From the NCBI RefSeq assembly GCF_037975245.1, contig NC_092569.1:13191001-13255000 (forward strand): a DNA stretch of 64,000 nt, in the 5' to 3' direction. The notes below the pieces were generated by a model, which was not told the origin of the DNA, searched no databases, and saw only the letters and a list, made by a program, of their open reading frames with translations. A program made the translations under genes and the position numbers. Source of the DNA: Apostichopus japonicus (Eukaryota > Echinodermata > Holothuroidea > Aspidochirotida > Stichopodidae). How positions within the stretch are numbered: the first letter of the stretch is position 1; each line of letters begins with the position of its first letter. Below are positions 24,416-37,406 of the stretch, piece after piece.

Positions 24416-26137
24416 CTACTACAACTACGGCCAAGGTATAATTTAGAGCCAAGACAACGTCGTGGTGGGGCATTGTTGCTGATGTGTTATATACACCATC
24501 TCCATCTCCATCTCAGAAGATGAAGATGATGATGATTAAACTCTGAGAATCTATCTGTGGCAGGCCGCTGATTAAAATTTGAGTTGCCACTCATGTCATG
24601 ACAGAACATCATCGTGATGACGACGATGCAGCAAGATGCAGGAAATGAGAGGAAGTTTGTTATGTCGCTATGGAAATAAAAACTGAAGAAAACTCACAAG
24701 TTCTCAAAAACATTTCCCTTCCGGCAAGACATTGTCGATATCGATAGGGTAGATCTGTTCTGATTTCCTAACTGGTAGTACGAGGAAAATAAAATGTTGC
24801 TGGACCTTAAAAAAAAAAAAATTTTACACACCAGTGATTGTGCAAGAATTCTTGGTTAAGTCGTCAGGGGATGTCTGGACGATCCCACAGTGTGGTTCAA
24901 TGGGAAAAGCCCCTGGTCAGGGGTGATGGGGACTAAAGGCCCCTTCATAGAAAATTTCAGCATATTACTGCTCACTTTAGTGATATCAATGTATAATGCC
25001 TAAGAAATTGAACAGATGTAAATGCATGTTTAAGAGAGGCATTATTGTTGTGACAATGTTATTTATTTTATTTTTTGTGAAGTGTTTTTTTAATAATTTT
25101 TTTCTATTATTATTTTTCTTTCGAGATGGGCTTTTTGAAATCGTCAATTGACGAATTCTCAAGCGCCGGCACCAACATTGTTGAACGTTAATTTTAGTGT
25201 CAGTATAATGAGTATGTTTTGGTTGACCTATTTACATGCAGTGTTTATTATACAATCAAGGAATTGAGGGTAAAGCCTATATATTAATGTACAGTGCCTA
25301 CTGTACATAGCAAGTCCATTGACCATGAGATCTACTGAAGGGACCAACTTAAAAAATCAAGAGAATTTACGAGAGGATGAGAAGAAGAAGAAGAAGAGAA
25401 TTCATATCATCTGAGCTATTTTAGGAGCCAACAGTGTCAAACAATCATTTTAATAATGATGCTACTCTATGAGGGCCTTGATAGACTTGGATAGGAGCAT
25501 GAGGCTTTCGTGTATCGCATACTTCCAATTTGGAGGCTGAGGCATAATTTCGGTGAATCTCGGTGACAAAGGAAATGTATCGGATCTGTACATATTCAAT
25601 AGAAAGTTCAAACACTGCTTACTGTAATGCCAGTAGACAATTACTTTATCTTTGCTTGATCTAACCACACAATAAACCTAATTACATCCCACTTTTGTGT
25701 TTCTATTAATGAATACCCAACTTCAATTTGTCATAAGAGAGAGAATCACCATATAATAAAAGTTGACACTTAAGAAAGTAATGCAACTTTTGGTCTTTTA
25801 AACCATGTGTATTGGGTGGGTGCATGTATTGCAAATACTGAGATAACTCCACTATCATAGTCAATCTTGTGTTTGTATTTAGCTCTCTGAGTATGAGATG
25901 TAGTTAGTACACAAACAACACAAAATATCGTTTTACAAAAACTCACATAGTGAACTGATCTAGCTGTCTGTAACCCATGTCAGGAAAATAACTTAATTGC
26001 AGTACTAATTGCCAGGCAGTAATTAATTACATCCATGAAAAGAAGCCTCTGGATCCACTGAGATGTGTAGTGTTTGACTAGTTCCGAGGTAACAGTGAAG
26101 TCTGCATAATTTTCAGTTTAATATGAAAACACAAAGA
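24416..26137. other. Intron, no gene seen
   Basis: It contains a (GAAGAA)n run near 25380 and A/T homopolymers. Nothing recognised. Confidence 0.6.
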
Positions 26138-26460
26138 CCTGCATAATTTTCACTTGGTATAAATACAGTGTAAATATCTGCGAGTAAAAAGTATGAAATG
26201 GGGACTCATAACATACAGCTTGAAGTACGATGAACTACACTGCTCAATATAGAACTACCCTACTGTACTGTAACAATATGGAAGAATATAATAGAAGAAT
26301 ATAAAATATAGAAGACTTGCATAATTTTCACTTCATGGTACAGTGTAAATATCTGTGAGTGAAAAAATCAAATGGGGACTCATACTGTAACATACAGCTT
26401 GAAGTACGATGAACTACACTGTTCAATGTAGAACTATACCCCTACTGTACTGTAACAAAA
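26138..26460. repeat. Tandem duplication, about 175-bp spacing
   Basis: Two copies (about 26138-26278 and 26313-26457) share TGCATAATTTTCACTT, CAGTGTAAATATCTG, AAATGGGGACTCATA and ACAGCTTGAAGTACGATGAA. A few short indels separate them. Confidence 0.88.
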
Positions 26461-26619
26461 CCATTAAGTCAAACATAGCCTCCAGAAGTACTTTGAATAC
26501 ACATGAATTGATCATTTCTGGTGATAAACAGTTTCATCACAGACATGTTCCATGAGGTGTAAGAGCTCTTTGGCTTAGCTAAGATGATTGATCCACTTTG
26601 AGTCAAATTCATTAAATTA

Positions 26620-27045
26620 ACAGTACAGTAAATTTGATATACTATATAGTACTTACTGTACAGTAAACTCCTACTGTATAGTAAATTCTATATACTGCAC
26701 ATTACTGTATATTTACTGTGCAGTAAATTCTATACAGTACTTCACAGTAAATTATATTTACTGTACAGTAATTTCTATATACTGTATTGTAAATTCTATT
26801 TACTGTACAGTAAATTACGTACAGTGTATTGTACAGTAATTTCTATATACTGTACAGTAAATTGTACTTACTGTACAGTTAATTTGATATAGTGTATTTA
26901 AAAGTACAGTAAATTCTGTATACTCTACAGTAAATTCTATATACTGTACAGTATAGAAAATAGTACAGTGTACTGTAAAGTAAAATGTACAGTAAATTCT
27001 ATATATACTGTACAGTAAATTCTGTATACTGTACAGTAAATTAAA
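26620..27045. repeat. AT-rich array of TACTGTACAGTAAATT words
   Basis: A degenerate array alternating CTGTACAGTAAATTCTATAT-type units of about 20-30 bp. The core TACTGTACAGTA is a perfect palindrome, so every unit can fold back. Units vary in length and no single clean period holds throughout. Confidence 0.85.
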
Positions 27046-30000
27046 AATTTAAAACTATACAACCCTGCAAATTGTGGTTCCCTTTTCTGGAGGTTCCCCC
27101 CCCCCCCTTTACTTTGAGATTTATTGCAACATGCTACATTTGATTTTGAGCAGCTGATGAAATTTCCATCATGTAAGACTTACAGTATAATATATATGCT
27201 CCTGTTACATGACATGATAGCAACTAATTATGACGACAATTATAAACTTTTTTGCTTCAAATCTTTTGAGTGTTTTTGTTATGATCCCAAGAATCACTTT
27301 GCGGAGTATGAGGGGAATCATGTCACCTGTCACCAGGCCTTTAAGTACACTTCTGGGATAAGATAAGGTAGGCCCAGCCCATCAAGTAGAGCTCTTGTCA
27401 ACAATTATCACGCTGCACCTATAAAAATGGAGGCTGGATACAGGTACTTGTAACAGCTTCTATCTCTACAGTAACTTCATGATCAAATCTTTTCGCATAG
27501 ATTTGACTATACCCACATACAGTATGTCTGTACTCTAGCTTGTACTACAGTACATGTACCATATTCATTCAATGTTATGCACCCTCAGCATTTTTAGCTC
27601 TATAGTTAAGAACCTCTGACACAATTCTTGATTTCATTTTGTTCTATTAACGCTACTCATCAGTGTGTACATGTGTGTAGCTGCACAGTTAATAACGTCA
27701 CACAAGCCTCTAAGCATTCGCCATTAATACTAGTGGGGATGGGCGAGGGAAATTTTTTATATCTCAATCTTCCCTCAAATAAATTGACTTGAGTACAATG
27801 CATGTAAGGGTAATAGGTATAGTTCTGACAAGCAACGCAACTCTTGTAAGTGCTGTTAAACCGAGCGAGTCTCCACTGAACGGAAAAGGTCAGCCATCTC
27901 GGGTTCGGGCAGACGATAGAGTCGAGAGAACGAGATGATGACTGAAAGTAGTTACGAGAGATTGGTATTTAACTGGAATGCCAGTGCTGCAGCCTGGGCA
28001 TAATATATATCTGTAAGCTTGTACTGTACATGGAACTCTAAATATCAACAGGCAGAATATAATAATACCAAAGGGTTATATGGTCAAGTTCAATATGCAA
28101 CTGTAATGGATTCTACACTCAGTCGATGATTTGATATTAAAGCAACGATCACTTAATTGGCATTTTCACCGAGAAATAAATCTGTGACATGAATACAATT
28201 TATACTGCACTAGGGGAACAGAATTAATGGATCATCATCGGGTTGGAGATCTGGACGTTAGAAAAGGGCACTACATTTCAAAGTGACCGCTGACAAGGCA
28301 GACAAAAAACTCTAGTCTCCTTAATTTTTCTCTCTGATTGCTTTTGATCAACATTCAGTTATTCATGCTCAATAAAACAATCAGGGAAAGCAATTTATTG
28401 AATCCTTAATTTGCAAAAGGTTTTACAAAAATTTCACACGTTTTTAATGATCTAAGTACTTTCAACATGGAAAATTTTACGTCAAAATGTCCATTGTTTT
28501 TTTCATAATCTGTGTAAGAAATGAAGATTGATCAGTTAAGATTTAGTATGTAGATTCTTTTTTAAATTTTATTTTTTGCAGGGGGGGGGGGGGGAATGAA
28601 AAAGAAACAATTTCAAATTAAAAGTTTCAAAACTGGCTTTGCATTATATATCTGAATTGCGAATACATACCGTACAAATTTACGGCAGATCTTATAAATG
28701 ACTGTCTAATGCAACCTATACATTACATACACATACAGTACAGTTCACACATTTTCGTGTGAATGTACAGTATACATCGCTTCTCAAAGGCAAAATTTTC
28801 ATTCATTTACTACCCTACCCCAGCATTTCGTGTGAATGTATACATCGCTTCTTAAAGGCAATATAATTGATTAATTTACTACTGTACTCCAGCTGCTGTA
28901 CAGCATGTAAACAGTCCCAAATGTGATTTCAACTCAAAACCTACTGTATAACCCAGCTACTGTAAAAGTCATGTTTGGTATTGGACCGCCATACATGTCC
29001 GTGTCAACAAAGGGATCATTGTTGTGAATATATCTATATTATAAAAGCAGCCCAGGATACAGCCATGAAAAGAAATCAAAAGTTCCAGATCATAAATTTA
29101 AGCAGACTCTGTAAACTGGTGTGTGTATAGTTAATAATCAATATCAGTTCTGTAACACTGCACATGTATTCAATTTTTTTTTTTCAATTAATAAATAGTA
29201 TGTTGTATCAACTGTTCACATTGTTAGACATATATACATGTACTGTGTTATAGTGTAGTTCTCGGTTATATTCATTACCTCACTTCACGTCGTAAACAAC
29301 TGCGACTGTGTGTTACTGCGTGGCAAAACTGCAACAATCTGTACAGGTTGTTGTGTTGTGGTTAGAATCAGTACTGTGTAATATTCGCAGGGTATAATTT
29401 ATCCCGTATCGCATCGCAAAATGCTATAAAAACTGGTCGCACCAGTTGCTAGATCTATACAAGTGCAACGATGCTGTGTAGCAGTTTCTAACGCAGGATC
29501 CATGACATTTTCTAGCAGACAGAATGTCAAAAATTTCTACACAAAATATGAACACTGATTCATTACCTCGTTATGAAAATTCTTGTTCCAAACAACTGCG
29601 ACTGTGTTACTGTATGGCAAATTGAAACATATACATATGGTGGTATGATGCATTGTGGTACTGTATATTAAAAAATCTAGAATAACTTAATACTGTAGAA
29701 CCTTATGTACAGTAATATGTACCTCTACTGTACTGTAGCTGTTTCACCTGAGAAGTGATTAACACAGGATTCCTTTTTGCATCATGCAATCCCTACACTA
29801 GTTTGTTATGGCAAGGGATCACAAACAGTGGCAAACACACACCCTAACAGACACATACTATACTTTACACTGTGTCAGTTCTGATTAAATACCAACTTGA
29901 ATGGATGGGAAATGAGTTATCTACTTCTACTGTAATCAAATGTACCATCATATTGTACAAATCTACTACAGGATTTAGAGATCCTGTCACCTACTGTAGG

Positions 30001-30254
30001 ACACATGTATGTAGGTACAGTACATAAATTATATGCAGGACAATAAAGAGTTCAAGCTTCATCCTAATAACTCTGTACAATTCTCTGGCAGTATGGATCA
30101 TATTTCTAGAATTTGCTAATATATGTGAAAAGTCAATTATCCCAGTGATAAGTGCTTTAGTTGCTTTCAGTGTCACATTGTTTAAATACTGATATACTGC
30201 ACCGACATTGACTGTTTCTCTAGTATTTCAAACCTGAGCATGCACTAGCAATCA
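27046..30254. other. Intron, local duplications, no gene seen
   Basis: It contains C and G homopolymers (about 27097 and 28581-28593) and a short duplication around TTCGTGTGAATGTA at 28754 and 28828. Related pieces with AAACAACTGCGACTGTGT lie at about 29294 and 29589. No exon recognised. Confidence 0.6.
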
Positions 30255-30395
30255 AAGACGGGCCCACAAACTTTGGGGCGTGACCTAGACGTGGACCCAC
30301 AAACTATGGCGCCTGACCCAGACGTGGACCCACAAACTATGGCGCCTGACCCAGACGTGGGCCCACAAACTATGGCGCCTGAACCAGACTTGGGT
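30255..30395. repeat. 33-bp minisatellite, about 4 copies
   Basis: The unit contains GACGTGGACCCACAAACTAT and GGCGCCTGACCCA. Because 33 is a multiple of three, both strands stay open through it (P-D-V-D-P-Q-T-M-A on plus, G-S-G-A-I-V-C on minus). I treat neither as a gene. Confidence 0.9.
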
Positions 30396-32917
30396 ACAGT
30401 ACCTCCCCCATCCCTACTCTTCAAAGCAGCGATTATAAGTAAGTCCCACACCTTGATCTTCATTCTTTTCCTTTCTTCAGTTCACTGGGCACAGAGCTAC
30501 GGTGTTACCAAATGCAAGGGGAAACCCAAGCAAAAATAACTACCTGTGTGTGTTTATACTGGCACAGAAGAATTCGGCACAGTGCTCATACTGTACAGTA
30601 TGTATCTACATACAGCAGTAATTAAGCACTATATATATTGATATCAATTTAATGAGATCTTATTTTCCACTTTCTTATTCTGCCACTTTTAACTACAATT
30701 TAACTGCACACTAATTTAACTGCACTTTTAAATCAGAGCATCTGTCCAACAGTGACTATTACCCTGAGGAGCACATGAATTGATGAAAAACAAATCTTGA
30801 TAACACAAATTATACAGATTTTATTCCAGGTTCACGTAACTATGGCAACAAATTTCTACGCACTTATTTCCACATGGGTGGATTCTCACGTAATGAAGTT
30901 AAATGGATTTGTCTCTCTATGGATGTAAAGAATACCAGCAACACTTTCAGGCAAAAGCTGGACAAAATTGTATGCCAATCCGTAAACACACACGTAAACA
31001 TGTGCCTTACTGTCTACAGTGTGTGCAGATTTTTCTGAGCAATGTACAGTAGCAGTGTTACATTTGTGTAATGTAACAGTAGGCAGTATTTTCAACAAAG
31101 TTTACTTTTAAGGTTTAAAAGTATCTCAAAACTGAATAAATGATTGTGTCTGCTCAGAAACACATACATCAGTGCATCTTGGGCATGAAAATATGCACAT
31201 ACCTGTAGCATTTATAATAGTTAAAGAACTATAATGATCCCAGATGCTATTTAAACATTATTCAACAGCTCAGCAATATATAGAACGCAGCAGAAATAAA
31301 TGACATACAGTTAGTGAAAAATTGAATGAAAGGAAACTTTCACAGCAACAGAACTGACTGTTGAATTGTGAATCACTAAAAGCAGGAAACGTTGCCATAT
31401 ACTTTACTTTATAAAATATCTGCTGAAAGTCTTGGACCATATTTTAAGTGTCCTGTAGGACCTCTCTGCATACTGTATCATGCCATGTGTCCAGTATAGT
31501 ACTGTAGGTCGGACCATCCGCAAACAATGGGGTTGCCAGGGTTGGACCCAAAAGTGGGTTGCAAAGACAAAATAGGTTGGGTGGGACGAAGCATTTTTCC
31601 AAATGTCTGAAAATACATGTACAGTACAGTTTTTGGAGCTTGCCAATGGCGATCCACACTTTTTTTTTAAACGATCAGGTTCATCGTGCTGGCTATCTTT
31701 CGTGTATTGTGAGCATCAAATTTGAGGGGTCGGGTTCTACAGTAGAGGGTTGTACGTGCACTTTGAATTAATTTTTACATAGTAAATTTAATTTTTCTGT
31801 TTTTTGCTACAGTAAGTCTTTGAATAATTGACGTAAACATTTATTGTATTCAATTTCATGAGCATGCATCTTTCTTCTTTTTTTGTTGACATTACCAGGT
31901 CTCCGCACTGTACAAATAAATTTTCCTTCAAATTGCGGCTGCAAACGGATTAATTGAACCTAATATACTTCAGAACAGAAAAGAAATTTATCAAGGTCTT
32001 CCGCTAGTGGGGATACACCTGCATTATTGAACAACATGCAACAGTGCATGGCAAGGTTTTTGTTTTTGTATGCCTTGATCTGCTGACATACACACAAGTG
32101 AAGGTCATGTTACCCTCTTAAAGGAATTTATAATTTATAGTTGTAGTCAAGTATCACAAACAGACTGTACAGAGCCAGAAATGTAATGTACACAATACTG
32201 CACACTGTGTACATGTGGAACAGTAATCTTAGTCTGGAATATGTAAATATTAGTCTCGAATATATAAATCTTAGTCTGGAATATATTTAAATCTTCTAAG
32301 TCTATTAGTTTTAAATACAGCATATAATGCTAAGTATGAGTGTGTGTGTGACCTAGGACATCATACAAATGTGCTATTCTATATATATTTCATCTGCAAT
32401 TTTGCCAACACAGTGCCTGACGATGTTATCAAAATGAGTTTCAATTTAAACAATCAAGCTGCCGAGAGAATCATCGTAATTGACCAAAATGTAAATTCTG
32501 GGTTTTTTTCATGGACTAGTGGACAATTAATATTAAGGAAGTTTACTTGTTCACAAACAGTACTTACAGTAATTACTGTACATTTTTAATAAGGTGAATT
32601 GATATTTGCTCAACAATTACGCTTCAAGAGTTTTACTGTAAACAAAATTGAGGCCTTTCCTTTCAGGATAAATGCTCTATGATGGTACAGTACTGTATGG
32701 GGGACACTGTCAGTCTCAATGTATGCATGCATACATACAGGAGTACTGTAGAGTGAGTTTGTCACCAGTAACAGTACAAAGAGGCAATCAAAACAGGTTC
32801 AAATGTCAGTAAACAACTTTATTCTTCAAAACTGTCTCTGAACAGTAAACTTGTTCCTCCAATTAATACTCATGGATTATATTGCCTTGAAAACAATGGA
32901 TGCCTGCAAATACAAAC
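30396..32917. other. Intron, no gene seen
   Basis: Only short simple runs. The overlapping minus frames at 31404-31659 and the plus frame at 32344-32589 have no recognisable domain. Confidence 0.6.
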
Positions 32918-33110
32918 ACCAACCCACTGAACATATGAATGTAACACAACTTAATAAACACCGACCCACTGGACAGCTGAATGTAACACAACTCAATACA
33001 CACCGACCCACTGGACAGTTGCATGTAACACAGCAATAAACAACGACCCACTGGGCAGTTTGAATGTAACACAGGAATAAACACAGACCCACTGGACAGT
33101 TGAATGTAAT
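32918..33110. repeat. About 40-42-bp minisatellite, about 5 copies
   Basis: Units read ACCGACCCACTGGACAG then TGAATGTAACACAAC then AATAAAC, with small indels. Open frames on both strands across it are repeat artefacts. Confidence 0.9.
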
Positions 33111-35169
33111 GGCTATAATTACTCCAGCTGGTAACTACCATATATATCGGAGCTTGCACCTGAGTCTCTAACGATAATTACAAACAAGGCCACTGACCAT
33201 TTCATTGAAGACATTACAGATTTAGGGTTCAGGTGCTGGAAATTTCAAAGGATTCTATGGATAATAAATTTTCGAAGTGATGCATTTTTGACAGAGAAAA
33301 AGGAAATGTCAGTTGAGATCTAAAGTAGAGTACAAAATTTGTGTTATTCATCTACAGTACTAGCAACTGTGTAGAGCTGTTTATATGTACGCCTCTATAC
33401 GGTATACACATCTACACCATCAGTTTTTGCTAATTATATTCAATGACACCTCAGTACTACTGTGGGTGCTATCTATGATATCTAGTACTGTATGATCCAG
33501 GTCACGAGATCCTAAAGAAGTCTTTCTCAGGGGTGTTTGTATATAACCGGGTATGGTATATATATTATACCACCATTCTAATCAAGATCATGGGAAATTT
33601 ATTATCTGACACACATTAAGAGGGTACTGTACCTAGCAGAAATTTACTTGACAGGAGAATGCTTCATCTGATATCACAGAGAAATACCTGCCGAGTAAAA
33701 TGTACAAACTGCTACATAAAAATTGAATTTGTACCACAGATGTACAGTAAAGCAGTTTTTGTGCAATTAATTCAGTATTAATCCAGTGTTTTGAATGAAT
33801 TTCATTAGTTATCTCAAAAACTGCCAGACACAATATGTGAAGATTAAATTATTCCTTGACATAATGTTTAATGCTTTGCAAGAAGTTGCAAGAGTTGATG
33901 ATGCCAAGAAAACAATTGAAATTCAAACCCTTTCTCATGACAAGGTTGGCAGTACAGTCAGTAGCTCTATGTGGAACTAACAAGGCTGTATGAATGTGTA
34001 AAACAAAGTTACTGGAACCTAGGGCTCCGATCATAATGCTTATATTACCCAACTTATTTTTTTCTTTTCAGGTTTCTCTTCTTTGTGGTGTGTTCGAAAA
34101 AGTAAGCATATTTTTCCAATTTATTTATGTCCTGTATGTATTTAATGGCAAACAATTAAATTGGTGGTGCTTTGTGGTGGACCTGTGGTACCACCCACCT
34201 ACAGTATATATCCGTACTCACTGGTAAAGCGTATACTAGGTAGTTTGAACTACAATATATATTCGTCCCTAGCTACGTAGCTGTCTAGACTTGACACAAA
34301 GACTACATGCAGAGAGGTAGCGACCTTTCAGAGACGAAACAATTTATCCGACATTAGGGTACCAGTGGTAACATGGTAAATAGAAAACAAATGGCTTGTC
34401 GAGTGCAGTACAAAACTTTCCCACAGCAATTCAACGTATTTATAAAACCTGTCCAAGATTATTCTTTGTACACACATGTACTTATTGACTCACACCCACA
34501 CAAAAACAAAGAAACATTCCAGACTGGTGCAGTACCATATATACAACCATACAATGGAATCAAAAGTGCCCACTTAGAACTGTAAAACCTTTGATTGGTT
34601 TTGACAATCAATTTCAACAAACACTATACATGATTTAAGGTCACAGCATTAATTACCAAAGTTCTATCAAACCTTGGAGAAGCTCTGAAATTATGTTTAA
34701 ATACTAACAAATGTAGAACAAAAAATGTTGTTTTTGGGGTAAAATCTTTAGAATCCAATGGAATCATTAAATTTTTTAATTACTTCAGAAATGACTAACT
34801 TTTCCTGCAAGGTTAAAAGTTTGCACACAGTCTGTCTCAAGTTTCAACTAATCTGCAATTTTAATTTGAACAAGTTCTGCTAGAATAAATAGTCTAAAAT
34901 GGGGAAGCAAAAAACAATGTGCTCCTCACTAATTAAGCTCTTCATTGAGTTCATTCAAGGTTGAACTCTTAATTGTTTTTTACCTTGTAGACAATAATTG
35001 GTCAATTCCCGTTATCGAGTGTCCAATTTCAAAGGATATTTAAGAAAGACTGAGAGTAGAAACGGTTAGAAGGTCAATATTGTCTTTGAACTTTAGAGGG
35101 CTAGATTCAATCTAAATGTTTTGATTTTATTAGTGAAAAACACTTTGTAAATTATGTAACACATAAGAT
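33111..35169. other. Intron, no gene seen
   Basis: AT-rich intronic sequence with no recognised exon or mobile element. Confidence 0.6.
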
Positions 35170-35184
35170 TTTTCCAAAAAAAAG

Positions 35185-35308
35185 GCTCAAAGAAGGCTGT
35201 TTTACTTTAACAAAAAAAAAAAATCATTTTGAAAAAACATCAATTTTTTTTTTAAATTTTGAGAATAAGAGTCTCCAGAATGAGCATGGGCAATTGTCAT
35301 CACTTATA
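35185..35308. repeat. Displaced copy of the sequence flanking the 43-bp exon
   Basis: This reads AAAGAAGGCTGTTTT, AAATCATTTTGAAA and then AAGAGTCTCCAGAATGAGCA with TGTCATCACTTA. The same order appears as AAAGAATGCTGTTTT and AAAATCATTTTGAAA at about 35630-35676, then AAGAGTCACCAGAATGAGGA and TTTCATCACTTAC at 37933-37976, interrupted by a 2.2-kb element. The two copies look like a tandem duplication later split by insertions. Confidence 0.75.
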
Positions 35309-35627
35309 ATAATAATGTGTACACTTGGTATTGCGCCGTTATCCCTCCGAAGACGCTCATGGCGCAGTGCCTATAACGAACCGTCTATTTTCATTCCATA
35401 ACCATTCTCAAGTCACTGTGGACTATACACGATGAGCTGCCACAAACGGCGCTACATCGAATTTACCGATCAGACACACATAGTCCCCCACTCCATACTT
35501 ATATGCTGAGCACCAAGCAAGATGGCAGTAGGTCCCAATTTTAAAGTCTTTGGTATGACTCAGCCCGGAGTCGAACCCAAACCTTCCGGCTGATAAGCGA
35601 ATGCTCTAACCACTAGGCTAACCAGTC
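35309..35627 (-). mobile_element. tRNA-derived SINE between the duplicated flanks
   Basis: On the minus strand the A box TAGCCTAGTGG (35620-35610) and the B box GGTTCGACTCC (35577-35567, a perfect match to the pol III consensus) give a tRNA-like head. The body runs towards lower coordinates and ends in a (TTA)n tail at 35309-35319. It sits between the two copies of the exon-flank duplication. Confidence 0.85.
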
Positions 35628-36016
35628 TCAAAGAATGCTGTTTTTTTTTTGTTTTTTTGGAAAATCATTTTGAAACAAGAGCCCAAGGGCACTGTGGTTC
35701 CTTGCTTGGGGTATATGACAATACACATAATATTATCAAGCAAGATTGGGCTGAAATAGTCCAAGTAATTGTGGTCCTACATGTTCCCATAAAGTAACCA
35801 ACACTATAGCCAACACTTTCGTGATAAAAAAAAATCAACCTTGTCACACCTTGGCACTAGGAGTTATTGCATTAAATGTGTGAAAATTAACTTTGACCTC
35901 AAATAACTTCGCACACGAAGGTCAAATGGGGGTCAACCCATTGACATTTATGATCAGAAGTTTCCTTTGACATCTGAAAATAGCATCGAAACTGTAAAAA
36001 TCCCCAAAACACGGAA

Positions 36017-36050
36017 AGGTCACCAGAGGTCAAATTGAGGTCAAGGGTCA
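36017..36050 (+). promoter_or_regulatory. AGGTCA direct-repeat cluster (DR4-DR5-DR1), copy 1
   Basis: AGGTCA half-sites at 36017, 36027 and 36038, then GGGTCA at 36045, spaced 4, 5 and 1 nt. These spacings match the nuclear-receptor code for DR4, DR5 and DR1 elements. Identical 34-bp copies lie at 36417-36450 and 37373-37406. Binding is inferred from sequence only. Confidence 0.55.
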
Positions 36051-36416
36051 CCCAGATGCGGGTCAACAATTGGATTACATTGAGGCAACTCCCAACCCTA
36101 ACAGACATTTTGTTCTCAAGTTATTGCAAAAATACTAGTTTTTTATCATTAATTGACCTTTGGTGACCTTGTATCACATAACCGTTAAGTTTGAAAATGC
36201 TCCCCTATACCATTTGCAACTACTCCAAAAATATTAACCTTGTCACACCTTGGAACTGGGAGTTATTGCATTAAATGTCTGAAAATTAACTTTGACCTCA
36301 TATAACTTCGCACACGAAGGTCACACGGGGGTCAACCCATTGACATTTATGATCAGAAGTTACCTTTGACATCTGAAAATAGCATCAAAACTGTAAAAAT
36401 CCACAAAACACTAAAA

Positions 36417-36450
36417 AGGTCACCAGAGGTCAAATTGAGGTCAAGGGTCA
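36417..36450 (+). promoter_or_regulatory. AGGTCA direct-repeat cluster, copy 2
   Basis: Same arrangement of four half-sites as at 36017, with no change in spacing, in the second internal unit of the element. Confidence 0.55.
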
Positions 36451-37144
36451 CCCAGATGTGGGTCGACAATTGGATTACATTGAAGCAACTCCCAACCCTA
36501 ACGGACAATTTGTTCTCAAGTTATCGCAAAAAATACTAGTTTTTTATCATTAATTGACCTTTGGTGACCTCGGATCACATAACCGTTAAGTTTGAAAATA
36601 TTCCCCTATACCATTTGCAACTTGTCTCAAAATATCGACTGTGTAACACCTTGGCACTGGGAGTTATTACACTAAATGTCTGAAAATTAACTTTGACCTC
36701 ATATATAGTTAACATACAAAGGTCACCTTGGGTCAACTTATTGACATTTTTTATTGATGAGACCTAAATTAGAGCATCAAACTATAAAAATTCAAACAAT
36801 TTTTTCTTTGCCCATTTTCTACCCCCAAAATACTAGTTTTTTGACATTAATTGACCTTTGGTGACCTCGGATCACATGACCGTTAAGTTTGAAAATATTC
36901 CCCTATACCATTTGCAACTTGTCCAAAAATATCAACCATGTCACACCTTGGAACTGGGAGTTGTTGCATTAAATGTCTGAAAATTAACTTTGACCTTGTA
37001 TAACTTCGCACACGAAGGTTACACGGGTGTCAACCAATTGACATTTTTGATCGGAAGGTACCTTTGATATCCAAATCTAGCATCAAAACCAAACATTTTC
37101 TTTTTTGCTCGTTTCCTCCCAAAATAAGCACATTTTTTCTAATG

Positions 37145-37165
37145 TGACCTTTGACCTTTTGACCT
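37145..37165 (-). promoter_or_regulatory. Perfect DR1 plus third half-site
   Basis: On the minus strand two AGGTCA half-sites are separated by one base (37157-37145), a perfect DR1 of the HNF4/RXR type. A third half-site at 37165-37160 lies two bases away. Functional use is untested. Confidence 0.5.
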
Positions 37166-37372
37166 TGGTTTCAGATGTAGTTTAATCTCCTGATTCCAAA
37201 AAACAAAACGAAAAGTCTGTACAACCATCCTAACTCCGACCGAAAAACTTTGACCCCATATAACTTCGCACATAAAGGTCACACGGGGTCAACCTATTGA
37301 CATTTATGATCAGAAGGTACCTTTGACATCTGAAAATAGCATTGAAACTGTAAAAATCCCAAAAACACGAAA

Positions 37373-37406
37373 AGGTCACCAGAGGTCAAATTGAGGTCAA
37401 GGGTCA
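37373..37406 (+). promoter_or_regulatory. AGGTCA direct-repeat cluster, copy 3
   Basis: Identical in half-site arrangement to the clusters at 36017 and 36417. Separate perfect DR4 sites (TGACCT, 4 nt, TGACCT) also occur at 36154, 36555, 36852, 37510 and 37658. Confidence 0.55.

Noticed and set aside
25462-25668. Minus frame of mixed composition (68 codons)
   Set aside because: No recognisable domain and no consensus splice sites at sensible positions; the 4.1-like exons on both sides already join in phase.
32851-33159. Repetitive frames on both strands resembling Cys-rich proteins
   Set aside because: Translations of a 40-42-bp minisatellite with indels.
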